Positions 8,430 through 19,430 of a stretch of 64,000 nt of DNA are shown piece after piece. The notes under the pieces are model-generated. The model was not told where the DNA came from. It ran no database searches and saw nothing but the letters and a program-made list of their open reading frames with translations. Position numbers and translations under genes: made by a program. Source of the stretch: Anthoceros angustus (Eukaryota > Streptophyta > Anthocerotopsida > Anthocerotales > Anthocerotaceae); the NCBI GenBank assembly GCA_010909165.1, contig VJWM01000108.1, positions 372,001 through 436,000 on the forward strand, given 5' to 3'. Position 1 is the stretch's first letter, and every line of letters begins with the position of its first letter.

Positions 8430-10679
8430 ATGCGGCACTGCGGCAAAATGCAGAGTCCCACGTCCTCGTCTTCCTGGATGAGTGCAGAATGTGTGCTTCG
8501 TAACGCCCCTGGCGGCCATGTGCGATGTGGTTCAAGCCCGGTCGCTTCCCCCTCACGCTATGGAGGCAGCTGGACGGAGGATGGGGTTACCCCGGAGAGA
8601 GCGCGGCAGGAGCTCTTGTGGCATCACTTTTTTTCAAATCCGTCACACTGGTGGGACAACAGGTCAGGCAAGAAGAGCCCGCACCATCCCGACTTCAGGC
8701 ACAAAACCTCCAACGAGCCGTTGTGGCTGGACAATGATCTTAAGCCCGCCTGGGTGCCTGGTGATGAGGGGAAGGGTAAGGAGGAGGCGTGGTATTTGGT
8801 GGAGCTGCCGCAATTGGCTAGGGCCGCAGCGGGAGCGGGAGGTGCAGTCGAGGATTTGCTGGTTCGGGATCTGGTCACACGCTGTGAGAAGGCGGAGCTG
8901 AGGGAAGCTGTGGACGCCTTGGATGAACTTGTGCAGCGGGGATGTTATGTGAGCCGCACTCTTTTCTATCGAGTTCTGAAAAGGTGCGTGGCGGACAAGG
9001 ATCTTGGTTGCGGCAGGCGCGTGCATTCTCTTGCCCTGACGAGGGGGTTGGGGTCCAATGAGTTCTTGGCTAATCATGTGATTGGTATGTATGCGGCTCA
9101 CGGCAAGCTGGAGGAAGCTGTGCAGGCGTTCAGAGGTGTGACTACGCCAGATGTTTACATGTGGTCTTCCATCATTTCGGCGCATGCCAGACACGGAGGG
9201 CCGAAGCAGGCACTGGATTTCTATCGGCAGATGAAAGAATCAGGTACAGGTGTTGAGCCGGACAACCATGTCTTTGTAGCAGCTCTTACGGCGTGTGCCT
9301 CTGCAGAGGATTTGGTTGCCGGCAAGGAGGTGCATGGTGACATTCAGGCCAGTGCTGTGGAGGCCGATGTTTTCGTTGGCAACAGCTTGGTGAATATGTA
9401 TGCTAAGTGTGGCAGCTTGGATGATGCTCGCAAAGTGTTTGACAGCTTGTCCAGACGGGATGTGGTGACGTGGAATGCCTTGATAGCAGGATATTCTCGG
9501 CAGGGGCAAGGGCGAGAAGCCCTGGCTTTGTATTCGAGTATGCAACATGAGGGCAAAACTCCAGCTGATAGTGTCACATTTGTGTCTCTTTTACAGGCAT
9601 GTGCTAGTGTTGGAGCGCTGCAGCAGGGGATGCAGCTTCACTCGCAGATTCGGGCGAAAGGTCTCGAAAGTGATGTCTTCATCGGCAGTTGCCTGGTGGA
9701 CATGTACTCGAAGTGCGGGAATATGGACGAGGCCCGCAAAGTGTTCACCGGTTTGCCCAGGAGAGATGTGGTGACTTGGAATGCCCTCCTCAATGGCTAC
9801 GCTGTGCACAGTGACGTCCACAAGGCGATCCGGTGCTTTGAAGAGATGTTGCAGCAGGGTGTTCAGCCTGACGATACGACTTTCACTGCCCTCTTGGTGG
9901 CATGCAGTCACGCAGGGCTGGTGCATGAGGGGCAGCGGTTCTTCACTATGATGGTGCAGGACCATGGCATTGTGCCAGCGGATCGGCATTACATGTGCAT
10001 GGTGGATCTCCTCGGTCGTGCAGGCCAACTGGACAAGGCAGAGGATATGTTGCGGGGTAGGTCACTTGCCAATGACGTGGGCTGGACAGCTTTGCTGACT
10101 GCTTGCAAAAGCTATGGTGACGTAGAGCGAGGTCGACGGTGTTTCGACCACCTTGTGCAATTGGCACCTGATGATGCAAGTTCATATTCCCTGTTGGGGA
10201 ACCTTTATGCCAACGCAGGCAGGTGGGAGGAGGTGGGTCAGATAGAAAACTTGAGAAAAACAGCCGGCGCTGTGAAGAAAGCTGCCAAGGCATGCATTGA
10301 ATTGCAAAGCCAGGTGCACGAGTTCACCGTAGGGGAAGAAAGGTCTGACATCAGGCCCAAGCTGAGAGACGTTAATACGAGGCTGAAGGAGGAAGGGGGC
10401 CATGTGCCGCAGACACAGTTGGTGCTGAAGGCCCTGTCTGAGCAGGAGAAGGAGGATGCGCTGTGTGGACATGCAGAGAAGCTTGCCTTGGCATATGGTT
10501 TGCTCAACACACCAGATGGTGCCACCTTGCTAGTCACCAAAAATCTTCGTATGTGCGATGATTGCCACAGTAGCACTAAGGTCATGTCGCGCCTTGAGAA
10601 GCGAGAGATCATAGTCAGGGATTCTCACAGAGTACACACATTCGTGGCGGGGTCTTGTTCATGCGGAGATCGGATTTGA
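8430..10679 (+). CDS. PPR-B: DYW-class PPR protein with N-terminal OSB-like PDF motif (749 aa)
   Basis: Predicted organellar RNA-editing factor. The first in-frame ATG is at 8,430, with others at 8,448 and 8,478; upstream in-frame sequence has no ATG. In order: a Ser/Gly/Arg-rich leader, an OSB-like PDF block at residues 61-109 (HFFSNPSHWWDNR, HPDFRHK, LWLDNDLKPAWV), three P-L-S triplets (VIGMYAAHGKLEEA, VNMYAKCGSLDDAR, VDMYSKCGNMDEAR), the terminal PPR and E1/E2 motifs (MVDLLGRAGQLDKAE), and a DYW deaminase domain. The DYW domain has the zinc/catalytic HAE, the MCDDCH pair and a CSC motif. The C-terminus is Asp-Arg-Ile, not Asp-Tyr-Trp, and the PG box reads KAAKACIEL instead of a PGxSWIE type. 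The frame is intact and intronless. The PPR/DYW call is secure; the editing activity is inferred. Confidence 0.95.
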   Translation: MRHCGKMQSPTSSSSWMSAECVLRNAPGGHVRCGSSPVASPSRYGGSWTEDGVTPERARQELLWHHFFSNPSHWWDNRSGKKSPHHPDFRHKTSNEPLWLDNDLKPAWVPGDEGKGKEEAWYLVELPQLARAAAGAGGAVEDLLVRDLVTRCEKAELREAVDALDELVQRGCYVSRTLFYRVLKRCVADKDLGCGRRVHSLALTRGLGSNEFLANHVIGMYAAHGKLEEAVQAFRGVTTPDVYMWSSIISAHARHGGPKQALDFYRQMKESGTGVEPDNHVFVAALTACASAEDLVAGKEVHGDIQASAVEADVFVGNSLVNMYAKCGSLDDARKVFDSLSRRDVVTWNALIAGYSRQGQGREALALYSSMQHEGKTPADSVTFVSLLQACASVGALQQGMQLHSQIRAKGLESDVFIGSCLVDMYSKCGNMDEARKVFTGLPRRDVVTWNALLNGYAVHSDVHKAIRCFEEMLQQGVQPDDTTFTALLVACSHAGLVHEGQRFFTMMVQDHGIVPADRHYMCMVDLLGRAGQLDKAEDMLRGRSLANDVGWTALLTACKSYGDVERGRRCFDHLVQLAPDDASSYSLLGNLYANAGRWEEVGQIENLRKTAGAVKKAAKACIELQSQVHEFTVGEERSDIRPKLRDVNTRLKEEGGHVPQTQLVLKALSEQEKEDALCGHAEKLALAYGLLNTPDGATLLVTKNLRMCDDCHSSTKVMSRLEKREIIVRDSHRVHTFVAGSCSCGDRI

Positions 10680-11306
10680 CACTTTCTCCCCCTCGCGAGA
10701 GGAGTATCCAAAGGTGGGATTCCCCGCAGCTGAAATGTCCACTGCCAACTGGAGACCAAGACTTGGGCAAGCTGGTGGGACGGCTATCTCGGGACACGCT
10801 TTTGTGAAGGCAGTCGGTTCAAAATCGACCCATTTTGGAACCCCCGCATGTCCATTGTACCAACCGAACAATGATCCTTACATCCATACATGACCTGAAT
10901 TTATTATGTCCAAGTCACTTAAACTCAATGCAGTGTGCATTATGTATTAGGAACCTAATAAAGTTAACTGTATGGCTCGCCTGGACTCAGGTGCGCTCCC
11001 GCGCTTTTCCCTCTGCGCTCTACTGGGGAAGCGGAGGCCTCCTCGGTAGCCTTGTCTTCGGGCTGCGGCAGCCGGAGGCTTTTATCCTCGGCACACCTTG
11101 TGGTTGTGCGGAGGATCCTTCCGGGCACGCCTCCTGAATGTGCTCGCGCTGATAAAGGATGTTCATAATTCTTTGTTGCGGTTGCAGCACCATCCCGTGC
11201 CATTCGCTTGCCTGTGTCTTGTGGGCGACGAAGAGGAAGGTCTCCAGCTGACATCTAGGTCGGTGATAGCTTGAATTGGAGAGGAGGCAGTTCAGGGTTT
11301 TGAAGG
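10680..11306. other. Intergenic between PPR-B and RFC
   Basis: This holds the 3' flank of PPR-B and the 5' flank of the RFC gene. An open frame on either strand has no recognisable domain. No repeat was noticed. Confidence 0.6.
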
Positions 11307-13172
11307 ATGGCCGCAGCCATGGATGTGGATGAGCCTCCGCTTAGCAGTGCTGGAGAAAGGGGACGAGCCAAGGGAAAGGCAATAGCATTCGCTTGGGGGG
11401 GAGACAAGACCGCGCCCTGGGTTGAGAAGTACAGACCGGCGTCTTTAGCAGACGTTGCAGCTCACAAAGACATCGTGGACACAAGTATGGGCACAAAGTG
11501 TGGATGCTTGTTTTGTTTCATAAGCGAAGTGGAAGAAGATTGGTGATTTCTGTCTGACTCTCGGCCTGTTCGGTTCACAGTTGATAGGCTGACAACCGAG
11601 AATAGACTTCCGCATCTGTTGCTTTACGGTCCACCGGGGACCGGAAAGACGTCCACCATATTGGCAGTAGCAAGGAAGCTGTATGGCTCACAGTTTCAGA
11701 ACATGATTCTTGAGCTCAATGCCTCCGATGAACGTGGCATTGATGTTGTCCGACAGCAAATACAGGACTTTGCCAGCACTCAGAGTATCAGCTTTGGGTG
11801 AGTGGGCGGAATTTGGTTGTCCAAGCAGTAGAGGCTTTCTGATGCGTTGCGGACTCACTTTCTGATATTATTTGTCTTGGATGTTCTCTGGTGGCAGTGC
11901 CAACGCAAATGTTAAGCTTGTCATTTTGGACGAGGCAGATGCTATGACCAAAGATGCACAATTTGCTCTCCGGAGAAGTAATGATCATACTCGCTTCACA
12001 CTTACTGCTTGCATGTAGTAGATAGATTACTTGACCTCTGAATTAAACGTGTGGGTGCCCTATCGACTTTGCAGTTATCGAGAAGTATACAAGGAAGACA
12101 AGGTTTTGCCTTATATGCAACCATGTGAGCAAAATCATCCCAGCTTTGCAATCACGATGTACTCGATTCCGTTTCCCTCCCCTTGATCAACAATATGTTC
12201 GTGAACGGTTGCGTTTTGTCAGTAATCAAGAGAGGTAAGTGAAGTTTGGCATCCATTTGTAGGAAAGGAGCTTAAGTTGCTTTGCCTAAACCTTTCAGAT
12301 ACTAAGGTGATGTCCCTATTGGGAGTTCAGTTTAGACATCACAGACAGTGCTTTGGAAGCTGTTACTCGTCTTTGCAACGGGGACATGCGGAAAGCGCTC
12401 AACATACTGCAGGTGATAGTCATTACTTTCTGTGATGTAGTATTCATATACCTCAGTGTTCCAGCCGCTGATGATCCTCTTGTTTCATTTCACAGTCAGT
12501 GCACATGGCAAGCGAACATGTTACAGAAGAAGATGTATATTTGTGTACAGGCAACCCCATGCCTAAGGATATAGAACAGATCGCTCATTGGTTACTGAAT
12601 GAGCCATTCAGTGATGCGTATATAAGTATCCTCTGATAACACTTGCTGCCTCTGTTTTCATGATGTCTTGCATGATCTGGTCTTGGAAGTGTTTGGATAG
12701 ATTCTGCCTTCCTTGACTTGCATCAGAAATTGCGGAAATGAAGGTTCACAAGGGCTTTGCGCTAGTTGACATCATTAAGGATCTTCAGCTGTGAGTTTTC
12801 TTAAACGTGTTCGGGTTTTTTCTCTTGTTGAAACCTGCAATTGCCAAAATATTAGTCTTTAACTGGTGGATGTCTGCAGGTTTGTCTTCCGTATAAATAT
12901 GCCACATGATATTAGAGTTGAGATCATGGACGGACTGGCTGATACCGAGTAAGCGTTGCTCTATTCTTGGTGGAATTTGTTTGATTACTTGGTGCAGAGC
13001 TAAGAGCATGGAGGAGTTGTCGCTTCCTCGTGCTATGTTCTAACACATCAAGGTTTGTCTCCATGGTATCAGGTACAGATTAGCGTCGGGGACTTCCGAG
13101 AAGCTGCAACTTGGTGCAGTGATCAGTGCTTTCACACATGCAAGGATAGCAATGGTTGCGGCTGCCAAGTGA
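11307..13172 (+). CDS. RFC3: Replication factor C small subunit (RFC3 of plants; human RFC5 type), 9 exons, 359 aa
   Basis: This is a subunit of the nuclear clamp loader, which uses ATP to open PCNA and load it at primer ends during DNA replication and repair. Exons: 11307-11484, 11581-11797, 11898-11977, 12075-12234, 12331-12412, 12496-12625, 12727-12790, 12880-12948, 13073-13172. All introns are GT-AG, about 83-124 bp, and all junction phases fit. Motifs: WVEKYRP (RFC box), Walker [27 protein letters not shown], Walker [13 protein letters not shown], the SRC arginine-finger motif (QSRCTRFRF), [12 protein letters not shown] and the C-terminal collar helices. The length matches the plant family. 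The start lies in a good context with AMDVDEP, typical of plant orthologues. The gene is complete and converges on the F-box gene about 290 bp away. Confidence 0.96.
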
Positions 13173-13464
13173 CGGGATGCTGAACTGGGGCTAGTGCAGC
13201 ACTGCTGGGAAAGCCCACATTCTGTCTGGAAAAGGCTTCGAATGAGCTGTACCATTTTTCAACTCAACTGAACCGAACTCACATCTGCAGAAGCTTGGTA
13301 GTACCCCGCGTCTGTTGTATGTACCTGGCAATGGAATGCCTGCCAAAGCTAAACCTGAAGGACTACACACTGCTTTCCCAGGGTGCCGTGATAGAAGCTT
13401 CTACAATAGGCTTGCAAAGCAAGGGCCTGTCGCTTGATTTACTCACACGCGAGAGTGTTTGTGA

Positions 13465-14901
13465 TCAAATCCGCAGATTAAATTTAGGACCAAGCAGGCC
13501 ATAGCTCCGCCCACTGGCCACCGTTAGACTGATAATTTTGTCAGTCACCAACTGCCAACATTCATCCCGCAGGTTGAAAGCCACCAAACTGGAAGATACA
13601 GCAGGAACTGAGTTGCGACACACGTGCATGACTGGCAGCATGAAAAAGATTTCGTCCCCGATCACGACAGCGTCGAAACTCTCCAAAGGCAACCGCGACT
13701 TTCTGGTACCTTCCCCAAAATCCAGTAGGTCACGAGGGAAAACTGACCTGAGCTCCCAATGCATCGCCGATATATCCTGATCAAGCTTCCAGATTCCTAT
13801 CTGCCACTCTTCGTGGCGATCGAAGAAATCTCTAACCAGATACACTGCTCCCAGATGCTCCAACAGAGATGGTCTGGGAGCGTATGGATGGAAAGGGCGA
13901 CTGATCCTTTCATCCAGGGACAGTTCACGATGAAGTGCGCTCGGATAACTCTCCCTTGAGACAAGACAACCATCAAGCAGGCTGTGAACAATCAGCCCAC
14001 CGCTTGCAACCTGGTAACCATACATCAAACCCCCTCCAAGCACACGCTCCTTGGGCCATTCGCTCGCAGGCTGCCCTATAGTAACCTCCCAGCCACTCTT
14101 ACCCTCGGCAGAGCTGTATACATACACGCTCCAGTTGAATGGCACCCGGTAATCCATACACATGATACTGGACCCACAAACAGCAGTGAACGTAAAGCCC
14201 CTGCCATCAGGCTCATCAACCTCCAACTTGACCGTCCAGCAGGTCCACTCTTTGAAAATGAGCAGCTGTGGAAGCTCCCTCCATGTTCTGGTAAAAGGAT
14301 TCAGCACACATACGGATAGAATGCGCTGTCCTTTAAGTTCCCATCCATCATCATCATTGAGTATGTAGATCAATCCTCCTACCGAGCCACAAATCTGAGA
14401 GGAATAGTCACGCCGCAGCTCCCAAGTCCTAGCATCACGCCGAAGCTTCGCCCTCTTGTCACCAGTACCCCACATTTCAAACCATTCGTGAAACTTCTCG
14501 GGAAGGTATGACAGGTCCAGCCTGTACGCTTTGCCAAGAGCTGATTCAGAAAAGGATGATCTGGTGCACGGCCTGTTAGGGTTGGGACTGTACATCCGTC
14601 TCTCCGGTTCCACTCCGTTCCAGTACTCGAAGGCACAGACCAGAGGAGCATCAGGAGGAGGGGCCAAAGAATCGCTCAGCCAAAGGAATCTTGGAGAGGT
14701 TAGCAATGCAAGCCACTTCTTGCAAACCAGACGGAACCTGTGCTGGACTCCACGGGGCAGGACAAGCAGCACCCTTTCGACAAGATGATCCGGAAGCGCG
14801 CTCCATACCGCTGGATCCAGGGATCCGTTGTCCGCCGTGCTGAGGGCTCCTTCTAAGCTTCCTCTCAAGGCATACACAAGCAGGTGCGGTCTGTCCGCCA
14901 T
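13465..14901 (-). CDS. F-box protein with kelch/galactose-oxidase-like C-terminus (478 aa)
   Basis: Probable substrate receptor of an SCF ubiquitin ligase. An F-box lies near residues 30-75: WSALPDHLVERVLLVLP, then FRLVCKKWLALLTSPRF. The long C-terminal half contains F-box-associated or kelch-like segments (VCVLNPFTRTWRELP, VYVYSSAEGKSGWEV, GAVYLVRDFF, SSLVAFNLRDECWQLV), as in plant F-box/kelch proteins. I chose the ATG at 14,901 (MADRPHLL) because the extra in-frame residues upstream look like 5' UTR. Single exon. The gene converges on RFC3, and a Mutator-like element begins about 220 bp upstream of its start. The substrate is unknown. Confidence 0.85.
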   Translation of the reverse strand: MADRPHLLVYALRGSLEGALSTADNGSLDPAVWSALPDHLVERVLLVLPRGVQHRFRLVCKKWLALLTSPRFLWLSDSLAPPPDAPLVCAFEYWNGVEPERRMYSPNPNRPCTRSSFSESALGKAYRLDLSYLPEKFHEWFEMWGTGDKRAKLRRDARTWELRRDYSSQICGSVGGLIYILNDDDGWELKGQRILSVCVLNPFTRTWRELPQLLIFKEWTCWTVKLEVDEPDGRGFTFTAVCGSSIMCMDYRVPFNWSVYVYSSAEGKSGWEVTIGQPASEWPKERVLGGGLMYGYQVASGGLIVHSLLDGCLVSRESYPSALHRELSLDERISRPFHPYAPRPSLLEHLGAVYLVRDFFDRHEEWQIGIWKLDQDISAMHWELRSVFPRDLLDFGEGTRKSRLPLESFDAVVIGDEIFFMLPVMHVCRNSVPAVSSSLVAFNLRDECWQLVTDKIISLTVASGRSYGLLGPKFNLRI

Positions 14902-15112
14902 GGCCGAAGACACCACCGCAAAACCTAGGTCTTCCCCATAGCCGAAAACAACACTGCAAAACCTACCTATGCGGACCCGTAGTATACGGAAATGGCAGTG
15001 CAAATTTGCTCTTTCAAATTTAACACCTACAGTACGTACTATATAAAATTTATGGCATGAATTTATATTTCCATTTCAATGTACAAATTTGAGATGCCGG
15101 CACTTTATAATG

Positions 15113-15121
15113 GTACATCTC
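15113..15121. repeat. Left 9-bp target-site duplication (gtacatctc)
   Basis: It is directly adjacent to the left terminal inverted repeat and matches 18,843-18,851 exactly. Nine-base duplications are typical of Mutator-like elements. Confidence 0.8.
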
Positions 15122-15162
15122 TAGCCGTAAAAATCAGGTGGCCAGGTGCGGGGCCCGCTGAC
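15122..15162 (+). repeat. Left terminal inverted repeat of the MULE
   Basis: 41 bp, perfectly complementary to 18,799-18,839. Confidence 0.92.
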
Positions 15163-15782
15163 TCCCTCGTGCAGAGCGGGCATGACCATGTAGTCCATAC
15201 CTCTCAATGTGCCATATGAATATGTATATACCTGTGTATGCCACGGCAAACCGGGTCACGTCACACCCAACAAGGGCAACCCGGCCGCGTCCAGACAGCT
15301 GTAAAAGTGAAAAACATGTGTTGAACGTTGAACAGTCCGACACACAAAATGCAAGCTAGACGGATTGAGTCTAGGACCTCCTGCGAACAGAGGCCTGATC
15401 CGACCACCGAACCAAAGCTGCGATAATTGCAATGAAGAGAAGTATAATATAAAAACCTGAATTGTATATGCTTCTTTGTGAAGAATGTATTTTTTACAAT
15501 CGATGTGTAGTGGTGACAGGTTTGATCTGGTTCACTTGTCCAAAAAATTGACCATATCAAGCTTTATGTCTAATACAAACACTAAGGCCCTGAAGATGTC
15601 TTCCAATGTACTCTACGCATTCTCCTTGCTTCCTCTTACATTCCAAGTTACCTTCTTCTTCTTCTTTTTTGGAGGAGAGAAGAAGGGTTTAAGCTTGGCC
15701 TTGTTGCTTGGGCCTCCTACTGGCTGGAAAGCTTGTAGTGGGGGGCGCTCACTGTGTCCAGTAGTTTCCTCCATCTGTGCTA

Positions 15783-18549
15783 TCAGCTCCTTGACACAGC
15801 TAGTAACGTTTTCTGAACAAGCACGTCAGCCTCGAATACAATGCCATCATTCATGTACACACAATCCCACAACTCCTTGCACCCTTCCTCCACACTTGTC
15901 ATCTTCTTTTCCTTCAATTCTTGAAAGCGGGACTTGCAAGATTGAACCCTCGGTGGTACACTTGGTGTGCAGTACTCATCCAATGAAGCTAGCAAGGTTG
16001 ACATTTCACCACCCTCTGTACACTGAAGACTACTCAATCGCAATGTTGTTTCCACTTCCTCCCCCACCTTGCCATTGGTAGCTGCAAACTTGCGACCAAG
16101 GACTTATGTATGGGCAAAGACTCCAAGCACCTGTTGGACTTTCACGACATGCTTGCATAAAAATGCTTGTTGTCCTTGTGGACAGTTGCAAGTTGCCCAC
16201 ATAGACATCGGATTGTCAATCACATAAGTTGCCTTCCAAGGATCTGATGTGGACATACACTTAGCCACACCGTATGGCTCCATTGGGAGGGACACCATGT
16301 CCTCTGAGATATCATTTGCAGCAGCGACTGCATGTCTGTGCATCTGTTCCTGCTTGGTATTGACCACATACCCTCCCTCCTTACAATGGTTTTGGTACCA
16401 AAAGTGAGTAGCCACCACAAAACATAATTGATGAAGCAACCAATCAACTCGACAACCATGAATCCCCACTTTTGAGTAAGCTAACCTTTCCTTCAAGAAT
16501 CTATGCCACGCTTCAATGGAGGAAGCGCAGTCTTGTCCGGCATGAGGCATTGTGCGAGCGGCCTTCAAGAACATATATGGAAGGACGGAAAGAGCATAAG
16601 AATGACAGTCGAATTGCACAAACTTGCAGACTCTTCAAGAACATGATAACGAACACACTCACCTAGTTGGCCTTCCCAAGTATGTTGCATGTACTCCACG
16701 AATTGTCACTGTGTTCGGCTCCATTTGTTGTAAAATTCTAGAAGAAGCTCCTTTCCTAAAGCCACTGAGTCCGCCCTTGTCTGTCCCCCTTGAACGTACA
16801 TGATCTGACCTAACTCAACCTACATAGCTTGTCTGTCGTGCACATTCTTAACCTTCTTCAACAAATTTCGTAACGGGCGAACGTGCACAAGCACAAGAAG
16901 ATCGGCACATCCGTGACTAACTCCCTTAAAGCACCTATCTCGCAAAGACAATCATCAACCAAGAATGCGATGGCCAACTGAGTCGAAGAACTCTCAAGCG
17001 TAAAGAAGTAAGCCATGGAACTAAAGCTCTTGTGGTCGCTTCCTATGTGAGAGCCCATGCAACTGTATTCCATTCTGATGTCGGTCGAACACCATAACAG
17101 TAAATAGCTGGTACTTATATTTGTTTACTCCAAAAGTGGAGTCCATAGCAAGTAAACTGTTGTGTCCATGCTGCACACAAATCTCCAACATGAAGGATGT
17201 TTGCAAGCCTAGGCAAAAAGGCTCTCCCTCCACAGACCTATGAAACACATACCCTGCATGTAATTGCATCCACATCCCTACACTAAGGTTATCGTCCTCA
17301 TCATACCTCCACTCATTTTTCTCCACCTCCCTAGCTATATTGTAGACATCATCCCGTGTGAGGAAGTCGTCCCTTACCTTCACATAGGGGGCCTCATGGA
17401 TTGATAAAACAGAGGGACAACATTTAGCTACAACAGAAAGTTGATGACGTCGCAAAATCTCATCAATAGACACGTGACAATGTAAACAATGTCTCACCCA
17501 AGCTTTCTTCTCCGCTGACAAATGTGGGGCTCTAATATCTCGAACTATGCCTGTGTAAGATGGACCATGACAAACTAGACCCCTGACATCAACATAGCTA
17601 CTCTCATAGAGCAAAATCGAGCAACAGATGGCCACAAATACAACCTTTTCATAAAACTAGCACACCCATGTTTGATGCTCTCTCCAAGCTAGCCCACCGC
17701 CTTTTGTTAGGGAGAGGAGGATCTTGAACAACTTGCATGGTAGAACAATAATCCTCGGGGCCGTAACCACACCGATTACACGATCAAGCGACACACCAAT
17801 GAGAAACCTTTGAATCTAGAAGTCATGGTAAGTTGGAAAAAGCGTTTACAGACGGAAACCTTGTCAACTCATATCAAAACTAGACACAAAGCATACCATT
17901 CTGTTCATCTCGTTGAGAGCTACAAAATGGTATATAGCATGACAAGATTCATAACAGGAAAAGGAATCGTGAAAGGCATGTCATATCAAATAATGCTATA
18001 GTAGGAAAACGTTTGAAGTCAGTATCTTGCGCAAACCTTTTCAGAATTCAACAAAAAAGACATTGTTAGAATCATCACAGCAAGACGAACAGTTTGGTGT
18101 ATGATCTTGTTAAGATTCCAAACTATTGGAGATAGTTATGAGCTATGAAAGACAAGCGCTTGAAGACACAATGATCCATGAGAAGCAAAAAGCACATCAA
18201 GCAATTGCACAAACCAAAACCAAACAAATCTGACTGCCAAGATCGATGAATCTGCCTTTGGCTGATTGGTTTGTGACAACTGGCTCGGACCCTTTGTCCA
18301 GACTCTTGCAAAATTGGTTGGTGCTCCACTATAGCTATTCATTTCGCCAACGAAATCTTGCACACGTTCCCAAGGAATGTGTGCAACTCGGGCCTCTTTC
18401 ACATGTCCTGGAGCTGAAGAATGCTTGTGCAGTAATTTCTGCCATGAAAAGTGGCAATCTCGAAACAGTCCGGGCTGTGGCACTTCAATGGAAAAGGGAC
18501 AATCCTTTGGCAAGTCAACTTCCACCATCTCGCTTAACCTCACGCTCAT
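15783..18549 (-). pseudogene. MULE transposase with SWIM zinc finger, broken
   Basis: The minus-strand pieces, in order, are: 18,549-18,136 (N-terminal region, ARVAHIPWERVQDFVGEM); 17,635-17,021 (core, RRHQLSVVAKCCPSVLSIHE, LLAMDSTFGVNKYKYQLF, which contains the first catalytic Asp); 17,073-16,858 (FLVDDCLCEIGALRELV); a stretch with stops around 16,840-16,620 (ALGKELLLEFYNKWS); 16,619-16,104 with the SWIM finger CNCPQGQQAFLCKHVVKV; and a tail to 15,783 (SLDEYC...KEKKMTSVEEGC). The gap at 17,640-18,130 may be an intron. Frameshifts near 17,060 and stops near 16,830 disrupt the frame, so the copy is not autonomous as written. Confidence 0.85.
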
Positions 18550-18798
18550 TTAGCGGCGAAAGTTTGCTGCTGAACAGTTGCCATCACTGGTAATCCACAC
18601 TCATTTGGCACATTGCCAGCTAACCAAATTATGTTTCCATCATTCCAGTTAGGTTAAATTCAATAGACAAACATGCCGCTCAAACGAGCCCGTGTCCAAT
18701 GGAGCCGGTGGCCGGTGAATTGGTGGACCGTATACGAACTCGCTACGTCATGGATGTTAATGGCACTGTGAGAGACATGCAGCATGAAGTACACCAAT

Positions 18799-18839
18799 GT
18801 CAGCGGGCCCCGCACCTGGCCACCTGATTTTTACGGCTA
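18799..18839 (-). repeat. Right terminal inverted repeat of the MULE
   Basis: Exact reverse complement of the left TIR. Confidence 0.92.
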
Positions 18840-18842
18840 AGC

Positions 18843-18851
18843 GTACATCTC
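18843..18851. repeat. Right 9-bp target-site duplication (gtacatctc)
   Basis: Identical to 15,113-15,121. Three extra bases separate it from the TIR. Confidence 0.75.
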
Positions 18852-19020
18852 AGCCACATCGCACGGATTGGGTGTCTTTGTCATAAGACACCTGGGGCCT
18901 GTTCCTAAACCATAAACCCTAATGAAAAAACAGACAGCTGAAGCAAATCACATGGATCAATTGAGCATTTCATTTTTCATTTCATGCTTTGAGCATACAT
19001 CGATAACAAACCTGTTGGCA

Positions 19021-19282
19021 TTTAAAGGGTTGTCATTCAAAGGGTTAACAGGCAACAACGCTTAGACATATTGTTGAGGCTGTCATGAGGGAAATTGGAT
19101 TGGTGACACATATGCTAGCAAAGAAGGACATAGGGAGAGTGAGAAACTTGTTGTCATTTAAAGGGTTGTCATTCAAAGGGTTAATAGGCAATAGCGTTTA
19201 GACATATTGTTGAGGCTGTCATGAGGGGTCTTGGATTGGTAACACATGTGCTAGCAAAGACGAATATAGGGAGAGTGAGTCA
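19021..19282. repeat. 136-bp tandem duplication
   Basis: Copies start at 19,021 and 19,157 with tttaaagggttgtcattcaa and share gacatattgttgaggctgtc and atagggagagtgag. They differ by scattered substitutions. A short (aag)n run follows near 19,288. Confidence 0.85.
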
Positions 19283-19430
19283 CAACAGAAGAAGAAGAAG
19301 AAGAATTTTATTTAAGTCCACTAAGGACGGATTTCCGTCATGGGACTTGGTACTTAACAACTTGTACCATGGTATGCCTAAGCTACTTGCACCAAGGGCA
19401 TCCATTCCCTTTAGGCACCCCATCTAAGTA

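Larger units (their letters stand above)
15122..18839. mobile_element. Mutator-like (MULE) DNA transposon with 41-bp TIRs
   Basis: The left end (15,122-15,162, starting tagccgtaaaaatcaggtgg) is an exact reverse complement of 18,799-18,839. Nine-base direct repeats gtacatctc flank the element; the right one is offset by 3 nt (agc) from the last TIR base. The interior carries a decayed transposase on the minus strand with a first catalytic Asp region (LAMDSTFGV) and a SWIM zinc finger, which fits the MULE superfamily. The element is 3.7 kb. Identical TIRs and TSDs point to a recent insertion, although the transposase frame is broken. It could still be mobilised in trans. Confidence 0.88.
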
